NCBI GenBank assembly: GCA_018398765.1
Contig: JAHBMJ010000842.1
Location: 1-32,719 of the forward strand
Reading direction: 5' to 3'
Length of the DNA: 32,719 bases
From: Chromera velia
Taxonomy: Eukaryota > Sar > Chromeraceae
A program made the translations under genes and the position numbers. The notes beneath the pieces were generated by a model. It did no database searches. It was not told the DNA's origin and worked only from the letters and a program-made list of their open reading frames with translations. Position 1 is the stretch's first letter; every line of letters begins with the position of its first letter. Shown here one piece after another: positions 20,882 through 32,100 of this stretch.

Positions 20882-23742
20882 TCAGACATGAGCCTCGAGA
20901 AAATGGGCAAGGAAGGAGTCCGATTCCCCCGTGCTGTCACTTCCTCCCACGTCCTTCCCTTCTCCTTCTTGCTTCTCTGTAGAGGCAAGAATTCTTCCTT
21001 CGGTGCTTTGGGCTTTAGGGTCTTCTTTGTCTGTGCTGCTGTTGTCCTTCTCTGGCTCTAATGGAACCTGCCGGGTCTCCCCTCCAAAACCCCCAGCTCC
21101 CTTTGAGCTTCTACTTTTGAGCCTCCTCTCCGAATAGGAAGAGGAGGAGATCTGCCGAAACCCACCCGAGATAGGCACTGCCCCCGCCTTCTCTTCCCCC
21201 CCTCCCCCCCCCACCTGAAGACCGAAAGGATGAAGAATCTCTGGATCGATCGGACCGTCCTCAGGTTTTGCCTCGAGGGCCTTTTGAATGGCCTCCTGGC
21301 AGAACTCCTGAGGGTCTACAGGGGTGGTGCCTGGAGTCGACAGAAGATGCTCCTCAAAATCATTGGCCAGCACATCACATGCGGCCTCTGCCCCCTGCTC
21401 ATCGTGGATAGAGGCCGTGAGAGCCTCCACACACTTCGCATCTACGGCAGACCCGCTAAGATTGTTCTCTTTCAAAGCAGACTGAATCGACCCTTCACAT
21501 ATTTCCTTAAACCCCTTTGACATCCCCCCCGATGCTACTGCCTCCTTCTCCATCACACGAATGGCCCGTGCCAGAGCTGCCGAAGAGCCTGTTTGGGTCT
21601 CCGACGTCGATGCAGCCTTGGCCTGTGCGCCCATTTCTGCCATCGCCTTCTGCAACTCGTTCGCGTTCCCCTCCTCCGATGCTTTTACGAATCTGACAAG
21701 GGGCTTGCACAGCTGCTCTGCCCTATCGAGCCGCACGTCTGCTAGCAGTGCCTTGTCAACCGTTCCGGATCCCTCTGAGGACGAGAGGGAGGAACGGGCC
21801 GATTCCAGAGACTTCGAAAAGGACGCACAGACCTGCAGGGGCAGGGAGCGAAAAGGAAGGAAAAGTGTCGATCGGCGCATGGGAAGAATTTACTGCTGGA
21901 GTGTCGAGATGCTAGGAACCATTTACGTGAGCACCCTACTACGCCAACACAAAAAGGGGCGCACAAAGCGAAGAAGAAACGAAAAAGCAGAGGCATACAG
22001 AAAAGTCACGCAAAAATACAAAGTAAGAGGCGAGCTGAGCGAAAGGGGTGCCACCGAGAAAGCTGAACTACCAACCCACCGACCTGTGCCGAAGCATGAG
22101 TTGCACAGAAATCCTGCGCGTCGCCTTCTCCTCCCGATGTTGATGCGATCAAATGCACCGTGTGGGCAACGCACTCGGCCATGCTGAGGGGGTGCACAAT
22201 CACCTCCGTCCCTGCAGCGGTTGCGGGCTCTGATGCTGAAGCGGAGGGCTTTGGGGAGGGAAGGGGGCCCTCGGGTGAGGTGGGGAGGGGTGCGAGAGTG
22301 GTTGTGGGGGCGGCAGGTGCCAGGGGGGGGAAGAGAGTAGGAGCTGGGGTTGTGGTAGTAGGCTCGGCTGCGGGAGTGACGGTGGTTGTTGGTGGTGGGG
22401 TGGTGGTAGAGGGAGCTTCGGTGGGTTCGGGTGTGGAGGCCCCCGGCATGCCCTGCATCCTCTCATACTCCTCATGGCATAGGGCAGCGACAGTCTCCCC
22501 CCCCTCTCCCCAATGCACGTGGTGGTTGAATGCATCCACAATGCGCTTGGCATACAGAGCACAGAAGTCCGCCTGTGCAGTCTTTGTGCAGACCTCGACT
22601 ACGGTGGTTTGGAGATTGTCGGGAGAGAGAGACCCTGTGAGGACTTTCCTCAAGACTCTCTTTGCATACTGCTGACAGGAATATTCGAAATGGTATGGGT
22701 TGAGAGACTCTGAGCCTTTTCCGTTGGTCAGGATGGAGTCACACAGCTGGTCTGTATCCAGCAGGCCCCGGGAGGCGGCTGTCTGCATCTCCATCGCCAT
22801 GCGCTTACATCCCATGTCTGCGCCCTGACCTCCCAGAGGCTCTGTCTTGGCCTCTGGTTTGATGGTTTGGGTGCACGCATCCAGCACAGCAGTCTGCACG
22901 GATGTGCTGTCTGTGACACGTTCAATTGCCGTCTCGCACGCCCCTAGGCTATCAAGAAGGGGATCCCGGGAGGGGTCGGATTTTCGGTTTTCTGCGAGGA
23001 GCTTACAGAAGAGATCAGGACTCATCGACTCACCCCCGGCAAGTCTCTGACCCTCCGCAACCGAACTGACGAGAGACGCGAAGGCATGGCAGTCCTTGTG
23101 CCGTGCTGTGTCTGCCATATACCCTCCTGTTGGGTGTTTGAGGAGGCACTGCGTGTAGGCCACATAGGGTCGGGAGTTGAGGGAGGCTTTGAGGACTTCG
23201 TCTGCCGTCTCTGCACACGCAGACGCGAGAGAGGGGTCAAAAAAGAGATCTGAATGCGTCTGCTGAACCGCGGAGACCCCCTTTACGGCTGCAGCTTGAG
23301 CCCTTCCCGATGTATGGGAGACTGCTGCTCCGGAGGCAGGGGCGGGGTTTACAGAAGCGCCAGAGGGAACAGATGACGAGCGGGGAAGGGAGCGGACAGG
23401 CAAAGACAGGGCACGCACTCCCGTCTGTAATTCATTCAGGGCGATCTGGGGGTTTTCCTGTTCTCCTGAAGTGACCAAGCTGTGCCCCTCCCCCCCTCCC
23501 TGCCTCTTTGCACTTCCAGAGGCAGATCCCCTCAGGGAGCCGGAAGAATCTGTGCTTGGGGAATCCTGAGGGTCTTCGGGGGGCAACCCCACGGAGCGAA
23601 GGAAGACCGAAGGGGAATAGAATGAAAGAGAATCGGCTCTTCCTGATGCGCCTCCCTCAGTCTCGAAGGTTCCCCGTGCCTCCACGCGAAGGAGGAAACC
23701 CAGAGAGAGGGAGACAGCAGCCCACGCTACACGAATCATCAC
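20882..23742 (-). CDS. Predicted secreted protein with repeated two-Cys modules and Thr/Pro-rich linker
   Basis: Exon 1 is 23742-22084 and exon 2 is 21832-20882, separated by a 251-bp intron (GTCGGT...CCCTGCAG) in phase 0, giving 869 residues. Residues 1-22 are a classic signal peptide (MMIRVAWAAVSLSLGFLLRVEA). A Ser/Gly-rich region to about 160 follows. From about 170 to 425 there are Cys pairs 21-29 residues apart in helix-like sequence: C218-C246, C269-C290, C312-C334, C356-C385 and C394-C422. Residues 435-510 are rich in Thr, Pro and Ala (TTTTPAPT), likely O-glycosylated. Another pair, C524-C546, precedes the intron, and exon 2 continues the same pattern (EICEG, AKCVEAL, AACDVL, QEFCQEA). 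The C-terminal 110 residues are low-complexity and charged. No membrane segment is seen after the signal. I do not recognise the family; a wall, surface or secretory role is inferred. Confidence 0.75.
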
Positions 23743-24491
23743 TGAGTGAGTGGCCTAGCAGGCAGCTCAGGCTCTGTCCATTTTGTGACCTGCCTCTACT
23801 GCTCACTCAGCCACTTTCGCCCTCTCAATTACCAATCCGATTGCCGATTTTTGTCTGCCAGTCGGGCAACCTCTAAGGACTCTTTCAAGATACACACGCG
23901 TCCCGTAAGAAATCCTCGAGACAACGGACAACACCCGACCACACTCTACTCAGCCTGCAGATTACAGAAGCTCTGGCCTTGTCTGGCTTTCCAGATAGGT
24001 ACAGTCTCTCAATACTAGAGTTCCAATAGAGAAAGTTGAAAGCGGTTAACCAGCCAGCAAGGAACGTGGCAACTTCAACGTGGCTTGAACGTGCAGAGAC
24101 GTCTGATCGAATGCATGCATGGTTGATCGATTTTTTTGTCAGACTGACGGACCGCGTCGAGCTAGGGCGTCATGCAGTGAAAGTGCCCCCCATGCATGCA
24201 AGCCGCGAGATTTCGTTCGCACGCGGCCCGCATGCGACCAACAACTCCGCCATGCAATCTTCGCCATGCATGCATGCATGCACATGCATGCGAAGGTCAG
24301 TCAATTGCAAATCCTGCAATGGAACGGTGTCAGTCTTCTCCGGTCTACATGCACTGATAAGGGGACGGCCAAAGTTTGGTTTGGCTCTACAAAGATTTCG
24401 GCAGGTCTTCTCTTTTGCGGGGAGAGAGTTGACTGAGACCCAAAGCAAGAAAGAGTTCAGACTGATCATCAAGTCAATTAAGCCTATCAAG
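23743..24491. promoter_or_regulatory. Shared upstream region of two divergent genes with TGCATGCA cluster
   Basis: This 749-bp region separates the starts of the minus-strand secreted-protein gene and the plus-strand EF-hand-like gene. TGCATGCA occurs at 24112-24119, at 24193-24200 and in an overlapping run at 24267-24282, with TGCATGC at 24285-24291. TGCATGC(A) is a known ApiAP2-type promoter motif in Plasmodium and Toxoplasma; its role here is inference. An open plus-strand frame continues from 24036, so part of this may be 5' exon rather than promoter. Confidence 0.45.
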
Positions 24492-27129
24492 ATGCCCCTA
24501 AAGTTCCCAGACGCCCCCCACTCAAAGCCTACTCCTAAGGCTGACATCATCGAGCACTCATTTCTCCGCTTACTGAAGGAGATTGACACCTCGGGAAGGG
24601 AGCCTGTGTGCCTGGACGAGAAAAACCTTCACAGAGACATGAGGGCGCACAAGATGCCTGTCGCAAAAAACGTCGCCAAGGAACTCATCTGGTTCGGAGG
24701 GCTCTGATTCTTCTCGTCACTTTTCCGCTGGCGTCCATACGCTCTCTCTTCTCTCAAACCGTCGTCTGAGCTTTCTGTGCTCTCTTTGGGGCTCTAATTT
24801 GCTTCCCTGCAATTATGCATTCTTTCTTCTCTATCCTGCCACATGTTCCTGCGCGAATGCTCTCCCTCTACACGCCTCTTCTTTTTTCCTTCCGTGTGTG
24901 CCCTCCTCCTTCCTAACAAAGCCACCCAAAGCAAAGGATTCCAGAACGTCTTTCCTGCCTTCTTTCTCTCCCAGGTCTTTACTATTTAGAATGTTTCCAA
25001 CCTCAGACGGGAACATTTATTGTCCTCCTTCCTTTCCTGCAGGCTGAATGCGGATAACGGAAGGGGCACGCTGACTGTGAAGGACATCATGCGGATGTAT
25101 ACGCGCTGCTACAACGACACCAGGGGGAGGGAGAACAAGCAGCTGTGCGTGTACCTTCTCTTCAGAGCCATCCAGGAAGAAGAAAAGATCCTGCATGACA
25201 GAAAGTCAGCATGAAATGAAAGCACACCAATGTCACAGAACACAGTGTCGAGTGAATACCTTTGCTGTCCATTGCTCAGAAGCCATAAACGACACAAGCC
25301 ATCTTTGTGCCTTAAAAATTCTCGCTCTTAAATTTCAAGCACAAAAAGAGGCTGTCTGCTTTTCTCTCTCTCGCTTTCTTGCTTGCCTCCTTCCTTCCTT
25401 CCTTCCTTTGTTCGTTTTCTTTCCTTTTCTTCTCTCTCTTTTTTCCCTTTTTGTTCGCCTGTCTTTGTTTGGATTTGGTGTTTTGATCCCTTTCTCTCTT
25501 TCCCTCTGAGTGCTTGCTCATCCATCCGCCTCTCCATCCCCAAATTTTGCAAAACTCCCTCACCCCTTTCTCTCTGGCCAACCGGCCGACTGAACACTGA
25601 ATGATTTGACCGACTGACCTGCAGACTCCAGGCACCTGGATTTGCTGTATGAATATACAGAATTCCGTATATGTAAGAAAGTAAATGAATGACTTGACTG
25701 ACTGACCTGCAGACTCCAGGCACCTGCAAACGGATCCAGTCAGGCTGCTGCCAAATTCATGGTGTCGCCAGACCAGGCTCTACAGGTCTGTTTGCCTATC
25801 CGGTCTTTTGCAGCTTGAGCGAATATCGAACATCAGATACCGTATGCGTGAGTCACTGCAATATCTCTCCGCCGTACCCCCCAAATCTGTCTGCATGCCC
25901 ACCCGAGTGAGAGGTTCTAACCTTCTGACCCTTCTTTCGCTTCTTGAGGCTCTGGACATGTGAGCGGGAAAAAACCCACATGCGCGAAGGATCTTCCTTC
26001 ATCTCCGCATCAACTCCCCTTTCCTTCCTCACTGCACTCACTCACGTTGCAGTCTTCCAACCCAGAAGGAAGCACCGTTCGAGGAAGGCATGCTGTATCG
26101 CTGTCCTTTCTCGCTACACAGTTCCCTTCACCTGCCTGCATTTCTCCAAAATGATCAGAACCATGCAGCCAGCCACTCGATCCCTCAGCGCAACAAAGAG
26201 AAAGAAAGAGAGTGTCTGCCTGCAGGTTGACCAGATCCTCCAGTACATCTGCCGAGTGATGGACATCCACAAGGCGATCCCGAACGTCGAGAGAATCTTC
26301 GGGAAAGACCTCTACGATAGCCCTCATGTCAGTGTGTCAGTGAATCGGGGAATGACCGTCTGAGTGAATTGATGGAAGGAGGAACAAATGGAAAGGGAGT
26401 AAATGCGCAAATAAGACCATGGTCGCTTGGATGAAAAGTTTTCTTCATACCTACCTCCTGACAATTCTCGAACATTATCTGCAGGACGTGCTGTTTGCAT
26501 GGAGAGGGGGCAGAGACACACCTAGTTTCATTGGCAAACAGCAAGACAGACGCACGAAGAAACAGACAGACAGACAGACAGACAGACAGAAACACGGATA
26601 CACAAATAGATTGTTAGCTACATAGCTGGACATATGTACAGCTGAACACATTTTCGTTCCTGCCTTTTGTCTCTTCTGCTTCTCGAGTTTCTCTCTCCTT
26701 AATTTGCACTGCATTGTCTTCCCTCCTCTTGCTTCGCTTTGTTTTTCATGTGCAGGCACAGCTGAGTGCGTGCGAGTGGGTGCGGGTGCTGTCGACAGCT
26801 TTGTGGACTTTTCCATTTCCTCTCAAACCCTGCAGAGGGTGGGGGTCAACAATGAGGGCAGATCTTCTTCAAGGTTGGGAAGGGGGCAGGGGGGACGGCT
26901 AACGCTTCTTTTCTGCGTTCCAGCGATTTAAGCTTGGTGTCTGTTTCGGTTTCTCCTCAGACATCCTCTATAAGAATGGAGAAGAGAAACAGCCCACGAT
27001 GTGCGAGTGCCCCATTAATTATTCGACGTAAAACGGAAAGTACTTTCCTTTGCACAACAACTCTTCTCTGTGCCCACATGGAACTTCTCCCTCGCTCCCT
27101 CCCTCCTTTCTCCCTCCCTCCCTCTTCCT

Positions 27130-27178
<49 letters not shown>

Positions 27179-27225
27179 TGCTTTTGTGTGAGTGTGTGTG
27201 TGTGTGTGCGTGTGTGTGTGCGTGT

Positions 27226-27264
<39 letters not shown>

Positions 27265-28337
27265 TGTGTGTGTGTGCCTGCACGCAGGCAAGGAGCTGAA
27301 TCGGACAAAGAAGATCGAGGCAGGAAGCGACTGGAAGATCCCGACCTCCTTCAAGGCTTCCCTTAACGTTCGTACATTCGTTTGCATTCACGTATCTGAA
27401 TGTCGATTGGCCAGAGGTTTTCGGCTTTCGTGTTGAAACATTTTTGGATTTCTCACCTTCACGTTTCTCCATTTTGTCGATCTGTCCACCCGTTACCTCT
27501 TGTGCGACTGTGTCTGTGGTCAGCTTTGTGCCTGTCCGCATCTGTCTGCATGACTCTTTGAATACATGTGTGTATGTGTGTGTAGAGGGACCGCCCAACT
27601 CTGTAACTCTTAATTCTTGCAGGACCGAGCCGCAGCTGCAGAGAGACGTCTTCAGCTGATCAGCCAGAGAGAGGAAATCCAGAGAAAGAGAGCGGCCGAG
27701 TTCGCACAACAAAGAGACGACTTCCTGAAAGTACTCGCTGCATCAAGGAGGGAGGTCAGGCTTCTCCCCTTCATTGCCTCTCCCTGCGGCTTTCGTTCCC
27801 TCTCGAAGATCTCCTCTTTTTGTTGTTTTGCCCATTCGTCCGGACGTCTGGCTTCGAACCTTCTGCATGCCTCTCTGGGTGTCTTTCCATCAGTCGGTGC
27901 GTCCCCCGTCCCTCTGTCTGGGGGTGTTTTCATTTTCACTGTCTCTGATCCTCTGCCGTCGCCGTCACTCTATTGATTGTGGGACATGCATTCAGACTTT
28001 GATTTCCTGCTCCCATACTGAGTAGACAGGAAAGTATGTTTTTCGCTGGCTCCTAGACCCGGTCGTCCCATCTGCATGTAAGTCGATCGAGAAGCAGAAT
28101 GATCCCTGGTCAGACGGTTCTCTGCATTAAAACGACCTTTCGCGTATGCAGATTGCAAGCTTGGCAAAAGAGGATCCAACCATGCTCACAGAAGAGCACC
28201 TACGAAACGTCTTAAACAGCACGGCGGCTTTCTACGGGAAACCGAAGTTGATCGAGAAGACGATGACAGGCCACTTGGAAGAGACTGATGTTGTAGTCTC
28301 GTCGATTGAAGAATGCGTTGATCGGGACTTTACATAG
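24492..28337 (+). CDS. Multi-exon gene for an EF-hand-like protein with coiled-coil region
   Basis: Phase-consistent exons: 24492-24691, 25043-25204, 25713-25785, 26226-26327, 26756 to about 26779/26785, 26961-27027, 27288-27367, 27623-27754 and 28152-28337. Joining exons 1 and 2 produces KELIW|LNADNGRGTLTVKDIMRMY, shaped like an EF-hand (Asp/Asn-rich loop, Gly, then a helix). The following TRCYNDTRGRENKQL resembles EF-hand proteins of flagellar axonemes (remembered pattern, not searched). Later exons give VDQILQYICRVMDIHKAIPN, then a strongly helical, charged segment (AAAAERRLQLISQREEIQRK) likely to be a coiled coil, and end EECVDRDFT. The start is uncertain: the frame is open to 24036 and ELTETQSKKEFRLIIKS upstream looks coding. 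The exon near 26756 and its donor are the weakest part. Loop residues lack some usual calcium ligands, so binding is doubtful. Confidence 0.65.
25598..25726 (+). repeat. Duplicated splice-acceptor segment (two 41-bp copies)
   Basis: TGAATGAYTTGAYYGACTGACCTGCAG plus ACTCCAGGCACCTG occurs at 25598-25638 and 25686-25726 with two differences. Each copy ends an intron-like tract with CTGCAG. Only the second leads into the open exon used in the gene model; the first would reach TGA after eight codons. Confidence 0.8.
26563..26590 (+). repeat. (CAGA)n microsatellite in intron
   Basis: Seven tandem CAGA units inside the intron between the exons ending at 26327 and starting at 26756. Confidence 0.9.
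27095..27276 (+). repeat. Intronic (CCCT)n/(CT)n followed by (TG)n microsatellite
   Basis: CCCT/CT units run to about 27178, then (TG)n with TGCG and TATG variants at about 27185-27276. It ends 11 bp before the acceptor CACGCAG of the exon starting at 27288, so the repeat forms most of the intron. The Cys/Val and Ser/Leu frames through it are artefacts. Confidence 0.9.
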
Positions 28338-29120
28338 TTACACCACTTGCAGGGCCTTTTTCTTCTCTTCACTGCATGCTCCGCTAAGAAGGATCACGAA
28401 CTCATCGATCATCATCATCAAGCAGAAATTTATCATTGTCATAACAGCACTGGTGAGCAAGATAAATAGACTTTTGAGGCATAATCAACCGAGATTCAAC
28501 CCATGGTGCACTGTATAATCTATATATTACCATGTAATTAACATATATGCATGTAATATTTCTACCTATATTTGGCAGCTTTGGCTTAAATTGTAAAAGT
28601 GGCTAGGCATTAAGTTGAAAAAAAACTTAATGAAAAACTTTGAAGTAGATTATTTTCTAAATTATTCTAAGGTTAATTATGTGGATGTAGATTTTGTCAA
28701 TTCACTACTACTAGTAACCACTACCATGACTATAGGGCCATTAATAAATGCACTGGCATGTATCATTTATATATATCTATATATAATTCTAGATCAAATT
28801 TTATTAAGTTTTTATTTTAAGACTTAAATGCATGCATGGTTTGAGTCTGGCATCATGCATGTACTGTCTAAACTATTATTTATGTGTATATGCTAGTTTA
28901 TGTGCAATGTGCATAACACATATTCTATCTATTTATCTATATGTCTATCTATCAATATAAGCCTGGTTTCAATTATTTTCAATACAGATGACTAAGGTAA
29001 TAAGTCGGACTACTGATGACAGCTAGCCACGTATACGTACAGCTAACGACACTTCGGTGTCGTTTTGCTCAAAAAGGACTGCATGTTACCATACACCATG
29101 CACGCACACAATTTTATTAA
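28338..29120. other. AT-rich intergenic region between convergent genes
   Basis: No gene. It contains TGCATGCATG at about 28829-28838, ATCATGCATGTACTG at about 28851, and a CTAT-rich patch at 28922-28955. Both neighbouring genes end here: the plus-strand gene at 28337 and the minus-strand LRR locus at 29121. Confidence 0.55.
29045..29064 (+). other. Perfect 8-bp hairpin with TTCG loop
   Basis: AACGACAC, TTCG, GTGTCGTT: a perfect stem closed by C-G around TTCG on the plus strand, the exceptionally stable cUUCGg tetraloop if transcribed. It is followed by a short T run. It lies between two convergent 3' ends. Role unknown. Confidence 0.6.
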
Positions 29121-32100
29121 TTAGAATTCGACTTTGAGGAGCGGTAAGTGTCTATGCCCTATTACCTCTTTGACGGCCTCTCCTGTCTTCTTCGGGACGA
29201 ATCCTGTGTTCAGCGACTTGACCGTGATCTTAAGTGTCTGCAAATATGGAAGGCTTCCTCCCTTAAATCCCTCCCCCACCGCCTTCCCTCCTTCCTTTTC
29301 GAAACTGTTATAAGAAAGATCGACACTCTGAAGAGATGGAAACTTTCCGTCCTTCAAACATTCTCCCACTGCTTTCCCCTCTTCTACTCCTAGTTGGTTT
29401 TCAGAGAGATCGAGCGCCTGCAGACTCAAAAACTTGCCTTCTTTCAAACTATCTACTACTGCCTTCCCGCCTTCTTCACCAAGCTTGTTTTTGTTTAAGT
29501 ACAGGTGTTCCAGACGGGAAAACTTTGCTCTTTTTAGAGCCTCTCCCATTTCCTTCCCTGCCTGCCCACTAAAACGATTGCCAGACAGATTGAGTGTCAG
29601 AAGAGAGGGGAAACTGCAGTCTTGCAAGATATCTCCCACTCCCTTCTCTCCCTGCTCAGGTATCATTTCATTAAGAGAGAGGTCAAGAGTCTGGAGACGG
29701 GGTGGATTCGATTTTTTCAGACCCTCAAGCACTGCTCTTCCTCCTCCATTACCGAAGTAGTTGTGAGAGAGATCAAAAACCTGCAGATATCGAAACTGTC
29801 CTTCTTCAAGCCATTCTCTCACTGCCTGCCCCCCCCTAACATACAGACCACTCCCTGAGAGATCCAATTTTTGGATGTATCGAAACTTTCCTCTCTTTAG
29901 ACCCTCCCCCACTCCCTTTCCTACCTCCTTCCCAAACCAGTTCCGAAACAAATTGAGGGTTTGGAGAAACGGGAAGCTTTCGGCAGCCAAAGCCTCCCCC
30001 ACAGGCTTACCTCCTTTCTCATGCAGTTTGTTCTCGGACAAATCTAGGGTCTCTAGGTAGGGAAATTTGCCCTCCTTCAGGCCTTCTCCCACTGCCACTC
30101 CCCCCGAGCCCGTGTCGAGTTAACACCACACGAGGTTAAAAGTACGCAGACGTGAAAAGACACCGGCTTTCAAACCCTTCCCAACTGCCTTTTCGCCCAC
30201 CTCAAGAAGTAAATTGTCAGAAAGATCGAGGTACCAAAGAAACCGACAATTTCCTTCCGTTAATCCCTTCATCGATATCTGAGAGTTCCACAGGTCTTGA
30301 CCTGTGTCGGAAAGGTTAAGTGTCTCTAGGAAGGGGATCTCTCCCTCCTGCAAAGCCTTTGTGAGTGGGCCAAACTCAGAATGAGGAGAGCCCAGCTTCC
30401 TTTTCGCTAGATTCAGCGTGCGTGCAAAAAAAAGAAAAAGGAAACTGCGAAGTTCAGTTATCTTCCTCAAATGCCCCCCTTCATCATTCTCTTCCCATCC
30501 CACACGGTTTGCCATCGACCATGCTGAAAACGACTCTTCCTTGTTTTTTTTTTTCATTTGGCGTCGGTTGGATACGAACACTTTCACTGCCTCATCATCC
30601 AAATACGCAGCCCCCTCCACTGTCGAAAGGGATGGGAATTTGCCTTCCTTCCGACCGTCCTCCAGTGGCATCAGCTACTCAAAACCATCTGCGTTGGAGG
30701 AAATATCAAGGGTCTCTAGGGAATTAAATTTCCCTATGCATAAACCCTCTGTCACTGCTCTCCCCCCTTCCACACCGAGATCATTCTGAGAAATGTTCAG
30801 TATTCTCAGCAACGACAAATTTCCTTCTCTCAAACCCTCTCCCAGTGCCTTCCCTCCTTCCTGACTAAAACGGTTTCCATGAATATAGAGACTGGAAAGA
30901 AGCGGAAAATTGCTAAACTTCAACAGATCCCCCACTATCTTTCCCCCTTTTCCCCCTGTGAGACCATTATGAGATATGTTGAGGGTCTGTAAAGTCACAA
31001 AACTGCCTTTCATCAGCCCTTCTACCACCGCCTCCCCCCCTGGTTGTCCCAGCTTAGTGCTAGCTAGGTTAAGACTCTGGAGAGACGGAAAACTCCCCTC
31101 CTTCAAACCTTCTCCTACTGCCTTTCCATCCTTTCCCACGACTTCGCTGTAAGACAGATTCAGGTTTTTGAGAGAGGGAAACCGACTCCCTTTCAGACCC
31201 TCTTCAATTCTCTGTATTCCTTCACTCAAAATTGAGTTCTGGGAGAGATCCAGAGTCTGGAGGGAGAGAAAATCTCCCTCTTTCAAACATTCCCCCACTG
31301 CTGCCCCTCCCCCGTCTCTCAGCCAATTTCCTGAGTCTCAGAGATTGAGGCTTTCGAGAGACGGGAACAGGCCCTCCTTTAGGCCTTCTGCTATTACCTT
31401 GTATTGCCCTGCCACCATCGGTATGCAGGGAGGCTGTTGAGGGAGAGATCAAGAGTCTGTAGACTCAGAAACTTTCCTTTTTGTTTCAAAGCTTCTCTCA
31501 CTGCCTTACATCCTTCTTTTGACTCACCCAAGTGATAAAAGGACAAATCGAGGAGACGGAGACGGAGGAAACCTCTGCCTTCCTTTAGGCCCTCTGCCAC
31601 TTCCACAGCCCCCCCCTCCCCAAACTTATTGTGAAACAAAGCGAGCTGTTGAAGAGAAGGAAAATCACTGTCCTTCAGACACTCCTCGACTGCTTTAGCT
31701 GCCTTTGTTCCCATCTTGATTTGACGGAGATCGAGCGTCTGTAAAGAGAAAAACTTTCTTTCCTTCAGATCCTGCGTTATTCCTTTTCCACCGCCTTCAC
31801 CAAACTTATTTCCGTTGAGATTCAGACACTTCAGAGATAGGTCCCCCTGGAAACTTCCTTTCTTCAATACCTCTCCCAATTCCTTCCCATCCTCCTAACC
31901 GAGGTCACTCACAGACATATCGAGATTCTGCAGAGACGGAAAATGACCTTCCCTCAAACCCTCTATGACCGCCCTCCCCCCATCCGAACCCCGACCGCTC
32001 AGGGGGATATTGAGGGTCTGGAGTGAAGGAAAGAATCCTACCCTCAGGAGACTTTAGACTACTCTCTTCTTGTCCCCCGACTGACCTGGCGCCCCCTCAA

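Noticed and set aside
22160-22675. Val/Gly-rich plus-strand frame of 171 codons
   Set aside because: Shadow of the Thr/Pro-rich segment of the secreted-protein gene on the minus strand.
26957-27712. 251-codon minus-strand frame with long Thr/His repeats
   Set aside because: It crosses the TG/CT intronic repeat and runs antisense to well-supported exons on the plus strand.
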